Assembly (NCBI RefSeq): GCF_023343835.1
Contig: NC_064443.1
Span: 17,991,501 to 18,055,500 of the forward strand
DNA: 64,000 nucleotides
Direction: 5' to 3'
Source: Lagopus muta
Taxonomy: Eukaryota; Chordata; Aves; Galliformes; Phasianidae
Positions 13,301 through 25,300 of this stretch are shown here, one piece after another; position 1 is the stretch's first letter; each line of letters opens with the position of its first letter. The notes under the pieces are model-generated. The model did no database searches and was not told the origin of the DNA. It worked only from the letters and a program-made list of their open reading frames with translations. The position numbers and the translations under genes were made by a program.

Positions 13301-16300
13301 AGAGCTCCCATAAGCTGAGCCAGTTGTCAGGTCTGCCATGCTGTGGGCTTTGTGCTCTTGGAGAAACGTTTCAATCACAAATGGGAGAAAAACATTGGTG
13401 CTGCCGTTACTGGTGTCACCGAATCCCATCCCTGCAGAGCTGAGCACAGCCACCACAGCTGAGCCCCATTGGAAATGAGCATACTTGGAAACTGGGTGCC
13501 AAGAGCTGAGGAATGCAAACAGGTTCACTTTCCTGCAGGTAGAAAACCCCTCCACCCCATGGAAATCTTGCTGCTTAGTACCACACACATGGGACTGCTT
13601 CTTGTTCTGCCCTTGTCTTCTTGTGTCATTCGGAGATATTTGCCTGGTCTAGGATGATTTGTTAGGTTGGTTTTTGTTTGTTTGTTTATTTTTTAACAAA
13701 AAAGTAAGCATTATCTGTGAGTGTCGGCTTCTGCCTCACTTTATGCCATTTGTGTCATGCCTCTGTGGATGGTGTCCCACTGTGTCCTCCAGATCGATAT
13801 GATACAACCCAGCACTGCATGAGCTACAACAAGCAAGCACAGCCGTGCAAAGCTGTTTATCCTAAACAAGTAATCCGTCCTAATGGACACCCAATCAATA
13901 GCAAACCGGGGTGAGAAGGCTTCCTTTCAGGCTGGGGAACTGCTGCTCCAGCCCACAGTGCACACAGCCCACAGGTCTGCAGTAAGGATGCAGCACAGCA
14001 TCCCCACATGGGGCACGGAGTGTCCATGGCAGCTCCCTGTTAGCAGGGTACAAGGGACGCACAGCAACCGCAGATGGGAAATGATTCTCAGCTCTGTATC
14101 TTCTTCTTCCAAACTGAAAGTGAGCAAGAAAACTTTGTGAAGATCTCTGCTGCTGTAAGCCAAATCACAGAATGGCTTGGATTGGAATGGACCTTAAAGA
14201 TCATGTAGTTCCAAAGCCCCAAATGCATTAAATGAGTCAGAAATACAGTGAATTCTCACTGCACTGCAGCAGTAACACCAAGGGATGCCACTAAGGACAC
14301 ACGTGGGTAAGGAGAGCTGCAATGATCCCTGCATGCTCAGGTGCTGCAGAGCCATCCTGGCACAGATTTGCTCTGCTGAGTGTCTGCTTGTTGGCAAGCA
14401 AGGAAAATTGCATGTAGAAAGAACACCACGTGTTTCTTCCCACAGTAAACACAGAAATTGCCTTGGAGAAAGCGCTGATGTGCAAGGAGGCAGCAGGGAG
14501 CTGCCCTGCTTCCCTGAGCTGTCAGTGACACCTAGAGCCAGAGCCCTGCAGGGGGCACGCTGCACCCTGAGCCTGGGGTGCACAGCACAGCCAAGCCGGG
14601 CTGAAAGCCAGGTTATTCTGCATCCTGACGGTGAGGAGCTTTTCATCCCCTAGGAGCACTCCCTTTGGCATTCAGCATTCACTTGTTGCTTCTTCAGAAA
14701 CTCGGTGGTAATGCTGGACAAGCTGTCACAGCGCTGGCTCAGAGCAGTCGCGCTCTCTTTTCTCCTTGCTGGGATGGTTCTGTGGGAGGTGACTGCTGCT
14801 GCTTCCCTTGGTAGGGGCCCACAGCCCCTCGGGCAGCACCTGGCAGAAAGCATGATGTTGGTATTGTTAAAGCACTCACTGTAATTTAAAAGGAGCCTGA
14901 TGTTACAGATTTGGAGAATGCAAACCTAATAATTTGATTACTGCTTGGCTGCGTACCACCAAGGTGTGCCTACACTGAGCTGCCCTCAGTTGGCTTCTGA
15001 ATAACATTTTCCATTTGCTGCTCTGCTCAGGTCCAAGGTGAGGGGGTGTTTTGTTTTCCAGTTTTTCCAGTCCTTGAGAAGGGATTGGTAAGCATTCCCT
15101 TTGGGGTGATTTGCAGAGGGTGTTGCAGGGGGCTCCTGTGGATGCCAGGTATGGCTGGGGTCAGAGCCTGTGCTGTGTGTCATTTGTCATTGCCCTTATC
15201 AGCTGCTCCTCTAACCCGCTGTGCTCGATTCTATGATTGCAATGTTTCTTGACATGATTGGATTGAAACCTGGGGGCCTAATTTTCAAAGGCAGTGGGCA
15301 CTTGCATGCCCTACAGTCGTACAGAAGCCGTGCTAAGCTGCTCTGGGAAATAGGTCATTAGCATCCGTGTTCCATTCTTTATGTTTTTATAAACACTGTG
15401 TATTTTAGCAAGAAGAATCAGATCTACAGCGTGCTCTTCTCACCTCCTGCAGAAAGTTCTGGAGAGCGATCCACAGGGCTACCCACAGCAGAACCTCACT
15501 GCTTGCTGAGCAGCACAGTGTGCTTGGTGCTTTGTGGGCTGTGTGTAGGAGCACTCGAGGCAATGCGGAAGGCACTCATTGCATCTCAGAATCATATCCT
15601 TCATAAACATTTTAAACATTGATCTGAAGGCTCTTTGAGTTGGCTGTGAAATCTTTCTTTACTAATTCTGTGGACTTTTGAAGTGAAAAGTTCTGCCCGG
15701 CACGTGTGTTTTTGCAGTAGCTTTACTATTTTAGCAGAGAATTAAGCAGTTATCCAGGAGTCCCTGGGTGAAGTAGTTAAGATTTTGATTTTATATACTA
15801 GAGAATGAATAATGCCCGTATTATTTTACCATGACAGCTGTGCAGAATAGATTTTTGGAATAAGCAAAAATATCTGTCTGTATAAGATTTTCAGACTTTT
15901 GGTCTCATTGTTAAGCAATATTTTTTCTCCTTTTCATTTCCTCTGAGGCCTTGTAGAAAAAAATTACAGCATTTTTGTCAACAGAAATGAAAGACAAATG
16001 TTAACTTTAGAGGCAGAGGGAATTCATGGGCATAGATGAGGGGCTGAAGTCTGCATAATGCATCGTGGCTCATCTTCCTGTGGCTCCATTTTGTTTGCAC
16101 TGCATGACCAAAGTTAAAAACAGACAAGAAAAGCGGTGGTGAAGTCTAACTGTGAATAAGGGATTGGTCCCAAAGCCCAGGATGGAGCTGGCACATAACA
16201 GACAGGACTTCCCACATCACAGATACCTGCAGTCTTTTGACTTTCCTCTGTCTATATGACGTTTCAGAAAATGACCAGTTCTCACCTTTCTTCTGCTACG

Positions 16301-19300
16301 TATCTCCAAACTATTTGCTCTGTTCCTGGTCATCAGGTCAGTGACTTCTTGTTTATGACCACCAGGATCTTAGAAGAGGACTGTGTTTGACCATTTACTG
16401 CCCACATCAGCTGGGCGTAATGCACAGGATCCACATTAGACAAAGCCCCTCTGCTTGGTTTGTTGGGGCACAATTTCAGGTTGCATCTTTTGAAGGGTTC
16501 AGTTGGTATCACTTGTTGTTTATACTTACTCTTTGTGTGGGCTCTCCTCAGAGAGAAAAACCATGTGAATTTTAAGAAGCGAAAGGTATCGGGATAAAAT
16601 CAAAGGTGTAGTAGTTCAGATATTGCCTTAATTTTTTTTTTATTATTCCAGAGTAAGCACTGTGACTTTTTCAAACCCCAGTGTCAATGCTGTAGTTGCA
16701 GTATACTGTATGGAGATGGATGGAGACTGGATTGGATTGCATGGAGATGTGGATTCAGCTCCACAACTATCTCAGTTCAAGAGAGGATTAATATTTTCCC
16801 CTCCGTTTTCTTCATTTGTAGATCCAACACGGGTGATGGTGTCACCTTTCAGCATGGATGTCACTGTTGGAGAAAGTATCGTCCTGCCTTGCCAGGTGTC
16901 TCACGATCACTCACTCGACATCGTGTTCACCTGGTCATTCAATGGGCATCTGATAGACTTTGAAAAAGATGGGGATCACTTTGAAAGAGTCGGCGGGGTA
17001 AGTATCAATTCTAAGGTAATCTCCCCCAAGGGCTCCTCTTGTGTCAGCAGCCGCAGAAATAACTGCAGGTAACACACAGAAGGGCTGCCAACAGGACAAA
17101 TGTATTTGACTAAGCTGATACTAGGAGATGTTATCTTCTGTCTCACAGGCTGAGAAAATAGGCATTGACAGCACACTGCTTTGTGACAGTTGATGCAGGA
17201 CTGTTATAATTGCTTAATGAGGTGCCCCGATTCTGATGGCATGAATGACGGTTTACCATTGCAGTGAACTGTATGTCAGAAGACCTACAATGCATTTTCT
17301 CCTTACAAAAAACTACCATTTCACTTTTCCCATTGGGAAGAAGTCCGTAACAAGTTAAAAAGAAAAGAAAAAAATCAAAGTGTAACAGCATAGAACTTTG
17401 TATTTGTACGGAAACTGTGGTTGGCTCATTTACATGACTGTATTTTTCTCCTGGGACCACATGCTTAGAGTAAGTATTTTTCCTCCACGTAAAAGGATCT
17501 GCTCTGTGGTAGAGATGTTGCTGACCATTGGAGGTGATGTTTCTTCTCAGTGTTATCTGTGGCATTTCCTGGTGATGATGCATTGGTGTGTTTGGGTTCT
17601 CTGTTACTTGTTTGTTTTTAGGAAACCCAGGCTGGACCCACTGACGTTGCAAACTTTTGTAATGTCCAGAGAATTGTTTGTTTGAGGTTTAAGTATGAAA
17701 AGCCTGATAGCTGGAACAGTCAGGTGTGAGAAAATGAAGAAGAAAACTGTAATACATTTTCAGCAGAGGTAGAGGACAGAAGAGAAGGGGGGGCGTTGCA
17801 TGTCACCCCGAGGGAGGCTTTACAAAGTCCCACACTGTGCCAAGTTCCAGGCAGACAAGCAGTCTGTCTTTGCATTTGTCAGAAGTGAAATCTGATGCTG
17901 AAAATAAAAGGAAATACAATTTACAAGCTTCGCTGTTATCCCTTAAAAAAAAAAATCATTAAAAGATGCATGTAAAGATTTCTGCCTAGGGTGCACATCA
18001 GCGGTGACAGCTCTTCCCTGTGACTGTGCTTGATTGGGCTGCAAAGCTAAAATTACAAACTGTATTAATATTCTTCGGTCTGAAAGCCACAATCACAAGG
18101 TTACCCTGAGATTTCTAATGTATTGAATGCTTTGTGTCTGGAGAAAAATTTAGAAAGAGTTCAGAGCTTCCTATACATACGGAAACATAATTAGTTCTAT
18201 TCAACAGTTAATCAGACATGCATTTGGCGTTTGGAAAACAAATTACTGCTGTTAGGTGGATGCAAGATTTCCTAGGAGAGTGCTGTTCTCATGATCTTTA
18301 GTACAGAAACGCCAGGCAATCAAAATGCTGGCCACAACACGAGGCTGCTTTTGCATATGTCTCATAATTTGGGCTGGTTTGCGCTTACAAAATAGATGTT
18401 GACACAACTTAGACACCGGAATGGCGAAGAGGCTATAAATTAGATATCCAGAGAGTTGAAGGAAGAATCTAGACAAACCTGCAAAGGCTGTCGCATTGTT
18501 TTAATGGGGAAACTGCTTAACGGACCCAAACCTGGCTCCCTTGCCCCTTGCCGAAGCCATAATTGTAGAAGAGCTCCCGCTCTTATCTTCAAGGCAGACT
18601 CACATAATTTTAATAGGCCACGGCTTGCATTACGAATGTTTTCATCAGCCAGTGTAAAATAAATCCATTAGTCACAGTGTCCTTCATGTGATAATGATGT
18701 TTAGCGCTCATTAAAAAGTAATTGTAACCACTTTTCTCTACTTTATCAGCAGGATTCAGCTGGTGATTTGATGATCAGAAGCATCCAGCTGAAGCATGCT
18801 GGGAAATACGTCTGCATGGTGCAAACAAGTGTGGACAAGCTATCTGCTGCTGCAGACCTGATTGTAAGAGGTATTTGAATTTTGTTACTGTTGTTGTTGT
18901 TGTAAAATTTCTTTTCTTTCTTATCTTCTGCCACTGGTAAGACAATTCCTGGGTTCAGAGACATTCATTAGGATCCCAGCATCCTGTAATTAATCTAAGA
19001 AAGCTTGAAGTACAAGCTGTGGTTCACAGTACATTTTCAAGCAACATATATAAAGCTGCTTTCATATACGCATACTTGTACAACGGAGACACAGCACAGA
19101 TAAACACACCAGTACACGTTCGTGTCCTGAATGCAAAACTTGCACCAGCTGAGCACATTTATTTGTTGAACTCAGCAGCAGAAATCATCTCCAGCTTCTT
19201 CACTGTATTCCTTTACAGTTGTTCCTTTTCTAGAATAAACTTGATTCGGTACTTCCACTGACTTGTCAGGTTCTATTTGTTACTATGCAGAGATGATATT

Positions 19301-22300
19301 AAGTATGACTTTAATGGAGATGAAATTAATTAACCTGAGTCTGAATCTTTACCAAAAAATCTTAAATATTTTTCCTGCTTGTGAGCCTTGGGAAGCATGA
19401 AGCTGAGTCCTGCCCTGTTTCTCTCCATCCCAACTTTGAATTTTTCCTCCCCGCCCAAAAGTTTAAGATAGGCTTTACAAGCACCCTGCTCTGGCTGTCC
19501 CTGCTTGAGCAAGGGATGCACCGCATGGATCCAGAGGTCCATTCCAATCTCAACCTTTCTGCGGAATTGCAGTTTCCAAGTCTTCCATGTAGCAAAAAAT
19601 CTCAGGCAACTGAACGCAAGTAGGAGCGCATGTACCAGAAGTGAGAAATTCTCTCTTCATGAAAGCTGCGCCACCCATTTTGCTTTGGTTCCTCTGAATG
19701 TCTCTTTTCATCTCCTAACGTAAGGTTGATGCTCGCATCATGCAGCAGTTGGAACACGCGGTTTTGGTTATTCTTATTGTACACACATTTCAAAACAGCC
19801 TGCTGTGAGAACCTCAGTTAGGTAATTTCCTTAGTGTTGGCTCTTCAAGCTAAGAGGAAGAACATGAAATTCTCACAGGAAAGTGGCTGCCGGTGACAGC
19901 AAAAAGACCACTCTTGTCCTTCCCTCGAAGCAGCAGCAGCAGGGATGTCTCTGGTGGTCTTACAGCTGCACCAGGAGGTGTGCTGTGTTGTGCCACCGAG
20001 TGTATGACACTGGGAAACGTCCCTGGGCTGTGAGACTGGAGGGGGAGCGAATAGCTGTTGCATAAACAGAGCTTTCCTAATAGATGTTATAAGTACATAG
20101 TCAGTTGAGCTGTGTCAAGATGATGTGATGCAGCCCTAGGGAAAGGCTGTTAAAACCATGCCTGGTTTCAGCAGCGCTGTGCTTTTAGGGGATTTGTACT
20201 CCTGCTGAACGATCACCCTGTCCCAAACTGGTTATCTCATCTACTTGAGACAAGGTGCAGCTGCTAATTCCTTCTTGTCTCCTCTGGTCACTGTATGAAA
20301 GTACCAGAGACTCTTTCCCCTCTCTTGACCTTGAGATAGCACCTGTATGAATGTCTCTGAACTAATCAGGCATCATGCACACTGCTAAGCTGTATATCTG
20401 GAAATGTTGGGAGTAACCGTCATTACTCCAAGGCAAGAAGATGGGCTATGTCAGTATTGGCCAAGCAAGAGGAGTAAATTGTGAAGTGTGCAATGAAATT
20501 TCATTGGGGTGGAAGGACTGGAGGAGTTGAACAAGGCTGCATTGTGTGATTGATTTCCCCCAGCCAAGCAAAATGACATAGAATTTTAATTTCTTAGAAA
20601 TTAAATCTGGCTATACCTGCTGAAAGTTTCATTATAATGACAGGGCACTGGAAGTTTCAGGGTATTTTAGATACTTGAACATTTTCTGGTCTTAATATCA
20701 TTTGAGAATAATTTTAGATCAAAGTGGAAGAGTGAAGAGGTGAGGTCACTGTGAAGCAGCACATTGGGGAGAGGCACCACTACTGATGGACGTGGCCATG
20801 TGATGCAAGACAGAGTCATTTCTCTGCTAGGAGCATCCTGCAGGGCAGGAAGGCCACAGTCAGCACCCAGCTTCAAGCAGTCCCTCCTACAATGTTTCTG
20901 ATAGGTCCCCCAGGTCCCCCCGAGGACGTGACGATCGATGAGATCACCGACACCACGGCCCAGCTGTCCTGGAGGCCCGGAGCAGACAACCACAGCCCCA
21001 TCACCATGTACGTGGTGCAGGCACGGACGCCCTTCTCGGTGGGCTGGCAGGCTGTGAGCACAGGTAAGGGCTGCGCCGACCCACCGAGCTGTGCTGCTGG
21101 AGAAGGAGCCCTTTGGGAACTGCTGAGCCACGGTTCTGCTCTCAGTGTGGTTTCACTGGCTGTAGGACGCTGCTCTTCTTAACTGGTTTCAAGTCTGGCA
21201 ACTCGAAGATTTAAGTTCCAGTCAGTGCTGTTACTCATCCATTTTTCTCATGAATGTTTAAGGGAAAACAGAATGAATTCCTGTCTTTTGTTGCCACGCT
21301 GGAGATATACAGCAGTAATTGTGGTCTATAAAGACATCCCTCAGGGACAGCCTGTGTCATCTGGCCTATCTTTAAGTAGAATTATTTTCCTGATAGTGGG
21401 AAAAATCCCGTGATGTAATTGCTCATTCCACCAGAGGTTAATTCCATTCCAGTAACCATTAAACGGAGGGAACAGTGCAGTCTGAGAGGAGAAAAAGAAC
21501 AACTTGTAAACCTGTTGTCTTGATACCTTGTTTTCAGAAGGTGGCAATTCAAGAGAAGCTTTTTAACGGCAGGAATTTGTGCTGAAAGCACAGTGTTTTA
21601 ATGCTCTGACTTTAGCAATTAATAAAACATTAAAAACGAGAAAACATTTGACAGTCCTCATTTACGTTGCATCTGTGTTAATCCCTCACTGCTAAGGGCA
21701 TCCAGCAGGGCTTTTCTCAGCCCTTTTTAACACTTGTCGTGGCTTTATCTGCACCCCTGACCTGTGTCTGTCTCCAGTTCCAGAGGTGATCGATGGCAGG
21801 ACGTTCACAGCCACTGTGGTGGGCCTCAACCCTTGGGTCGAGTATGAGTTTCGAGTCGTGGCCGCCAACCTGATTGGGATAGGGGAGCCGAGCAGACCTT
21901 CGGAGAACAGAAGAACCGAAGAAGCTCGTAAGTAGCAGCGAGGAGCTGAGTTCACTCTTGTCCCCTAAGTGCTCATAGAGGACGTGTTACAAGTCTTGAG
22001 AGCTGTAATGCTTCTGGGTGCTGCCCCCGTCGCTTGGTCTGGCTGAAAAGGGTCACAGGCAGTGGTAGGCTCAGGGTGGTGGTCCGGAGATCTGTCTGTG
22101 TCATGGGAAACGTGCCTCCTCTGCTCCACGTTAGGCTGCAAAGGAACAGGCTGCGAAATGGGAAAATACGTAAAAGCCCTTTTTATGGAAGATTAATGTT
22201 TAAACTAAACAATTAGAGGCTGAATACACAAGTTAATTGACATACTTTTCATATACTGTTATTGACATACTTTTAATGTGTTTGCGGTGGCAAATTAGTC

Positions 22301-25300
22301 ACTTGCTAATGTTGCCAATACCCAGCAGAGAAAGGCCAGCAGAGTCCTGTAGCTGGTTCATTTCAACACACTCCTCTGGTTTCAAAATCCCCATGTGCAT
22401 TTTCAGTGCTATCTGCAGCTCTGCATCTTCTTTTTTTTTTTTTTTTTTTCTTTTTTTTTTCCCTCAGTTCCTGAAGTCACCCCAGCCAATGTCAGCGGAG
22501 GCGGTGGGAGCAAATCAGAGCTGGTCATTACATGGGAGGTGAGTGGAGTCCAAACCAAGAGGAAAATGAATACAGTGCTGCGAGCCAGCAGTGACTTCTG
22601 AGCCTCAACCCTTACCCTCGTGCAGTCTTATGTGACAGCAAATGGTTAAGAGTTAGCACAATGCACTTCATGCTGGCTTTTACTGCTGCTAATGAAAGCC
22701 AGCAAGAGGAGATGCAGCGATGAAGAATGTTTAATATTCCTTAAGGCAGCCAGGGCTAGAACTTTAGTCATTTGTCTGCTCGTATTTTCATGTTATGATG
22801 TGATGCAGCTGGCGTATTTTTCCTAATAATGAACTTCACTAGACATGCTAACGCTTCCACTTAGCACTATTCCTGACCAAGCTGGCAGAATGAATCACCA
22901 GAGATATTTTTAAGGTTATTAAAAAACTATAAATGGGTTTTTCTCCTTACCACACAGCTCAATGTGCTAAATTTCCTCCTCCATTGGACTAATTAGTTTC
23001 GCTGCATCTCCTACAGATACTCCAATATGTTTCAAAAACACAAGAACATCAGCCGTGACTTTGACTCATAATTTGCACAAAATATAATTTGTATTCCGAC
23101 ACAACAGTCAGTTTATTCTCGTAAACATCCAGAGATCATCTTTCTAGCAGCCTAGTATTTTATTTTTTTGAGCCCTGGACTACAGAGCGAGACTGTCACC
23201 AAAAGTAACCCCTTGACATAGAGGACAGTGGCCCATCGTTACAGAATATCGTCATACATTGAAACTTTGGGTACCCATAGGCCCTTCTGGGCTTCCAGCT
23301 GCTAACTTTCAACTTAGGAAGGACCAAGAAGCAACAGAGGAAATAAATGCAGTTGCTCAACTTGCCACCTCTCCATGCTTTGCCTGCCCACAGACCGTGC
23401 CCGAGGAGCTGCAGAACGGAGGCGGCTTTGGCTACGTGGTGGCCTTCCGCCCCTTCGGCACCATCAGCTGGATGCAGACCGTCGTGGCCTCCCCAGATGC
23501 CTCCAGATACGTCTTCCGCAATGAGAGCCTGCCGCCCTTCTCACCCTACGAAGTGAAAGTGGGGGTGTACAACAACAAGGGGGAAGGCTCCTTCAGCCCC
23601 GTGACGGTTGTGTACTCAGCAGAGGAAGGTAGTGTGAGGAGCCCATCCCCTCCTCCTCGCCGTCGTCCGTGGATCACAGAGGGTTCAGCATCCGCAGCGA
23701 CATCCTTTGATACCTAATCCTTGCTCTGATTTATAATAAATGGTGCACCGTGATTAATTCTTTTGATAGTCATTAAAATAACATTAATCATAATGAAATC
23801 TTTTGATATTAATGGAAAAGCAATATGTAATCTGGAAAGAATTCAGCTGAGATTTAGTATGAATTAATGTCCACTGATTAGAAAATGTTCCCTCTTGTCC
23901 TAATTACTGTACATGGTATCCTAGGTTGAGCTTAGTAATGACATTTATTATTTCTCTTGCAGAGGGGAAGTGCAGTCTAGCACAGGCCTGACAGCGCTTT
24001 GTTTTGAAAAGGGAAAGTTTGTTTTTGTCACAATGCCTCTTTTCACATGCGATAATGAAAATTCCCTTGCAGTTAGTGACTAATTAAACACAGAACTGAA
24101 AACTCTGATTTTATTTTCAACTCGTCTACCCAGAGCCGACCAGAGCTCCGATCACAGTTCTCGCCAGAAGCCTTTCTGCCACAGACATTGAAATTTCTTG
24201 GGCTCCTCCTCGAGAGAATCAGCACAAAGGAAGGATACAGGGCTATGAGGTAAGGCAGGGAGTCGCGGCGTGGTTCCAGGGCTGTGTGCTGAGCAGGCTG
24301 GAGCAACATTGCTCCTGCTGCATGGTCCTGCTGAGCAGGGCCTTACTCTTGTTCCTTCAGCATGCAGATGTTCCTTTACTTCTGAGGTAAAAGGCAACAC
24401 ATCTGTTCGTGAGTAGCTGTCTGAAATGTAGATCAGAGCTTGCTGTGGGCAGCCAGTGTGTGCTGATGACCAGAGAGGCTGCTCTGATGTCAGCGTGCTT
24501 CTTTGGGAAAGTCCACAGATTGGGTCATTTCCTCCATCTCAGACCAAAGCAGTGGTCAGGAGTATCAGCCCTGGGTTTAAGGACAGCAGGTAGCATGTCT
24601 AATCCCTGACATCTACCCCGAGGTGGAAAATACAGCAAGACTTATCCAGATGAGACAGAGAGAACTTCTTTGGGCAGAAGTGTCATAGAGCTAGGAACCA
24701 CCAGGGTGCTGCCTACCTGTAGCTGGGGTTGAAGTGCTCACTTTGTCTTGCAGGTCAGGTGTTGGAGACATGACGAAAAGGAAGAGAACGCGAGAAAGAT
24801 CAGGACAGTTGGTAACCAGACATCTGCCAAAGTCACCAACTTGCAGGGCAATGCGCTCTATCACCTGGCAGTCAAAGCCTACAACACTGCTGGCACCGGT
24901 CCGTCCAGTGCCATGGTCAACGTGACGACAAAAAAGCCACGTGAGTGCCCAGGACAGTGGCAGTGCTCTGCCTCAGGGGGGTCTCTGCCAGCTCCTCGGG
25001 TTTTAATTGAGCCTAAGGAACTGGGAGATCGTTCTTTGCTGTTTTCTTTGTGCAGAAGGATTATCCATTTTTTGGTATGGCTCTTCTGCATGTTAAGTAA
25101 GCAGAGCGTGCAAAATTCAAATCACAGCTGTGCAGGAACGTTAAGTATTTATCTTGTTGTTCAAGAGAGTTTTTTCTTCTGGTCTTGGGCATGCTGAGCA
25201 CCTGAGTGCACGCTTTTTCAGCCAGTCACACCTGCTGTGACCTCAGGGACACAGATCAGCTTATGAGCTGGGATGGGACAAGCTGGGAGGGTATGGGGAC

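Larger units (their letters stand above)
1394..16821 (+). other. Large CNTN4 intron, 15.4 kb
   Basis: The intron separates the Ig5 end from Ig6. It is AT-rich and carries many short open frames, none supported by splice sites plus homology. Visible landmarks are an A/TAAA run (about 2210-2236), a pyrimidine tract (3196-3240), a TTTG run (about 13672-13690) and a CR1 end (14164-14220). Conserved enhancers could be present, but they cannot be recognised without alignment. Confidence 0.85.

Noticed and set aside
14194-14653. Paired 122- and 150-codon open frames on opposite strands in the CNTN4 intron
   Set aside because: They are mutual shadows next to a CR1 end, with low-complexity Cys/Ser/Leu composition and no recognisable reverse transcriptase motif.
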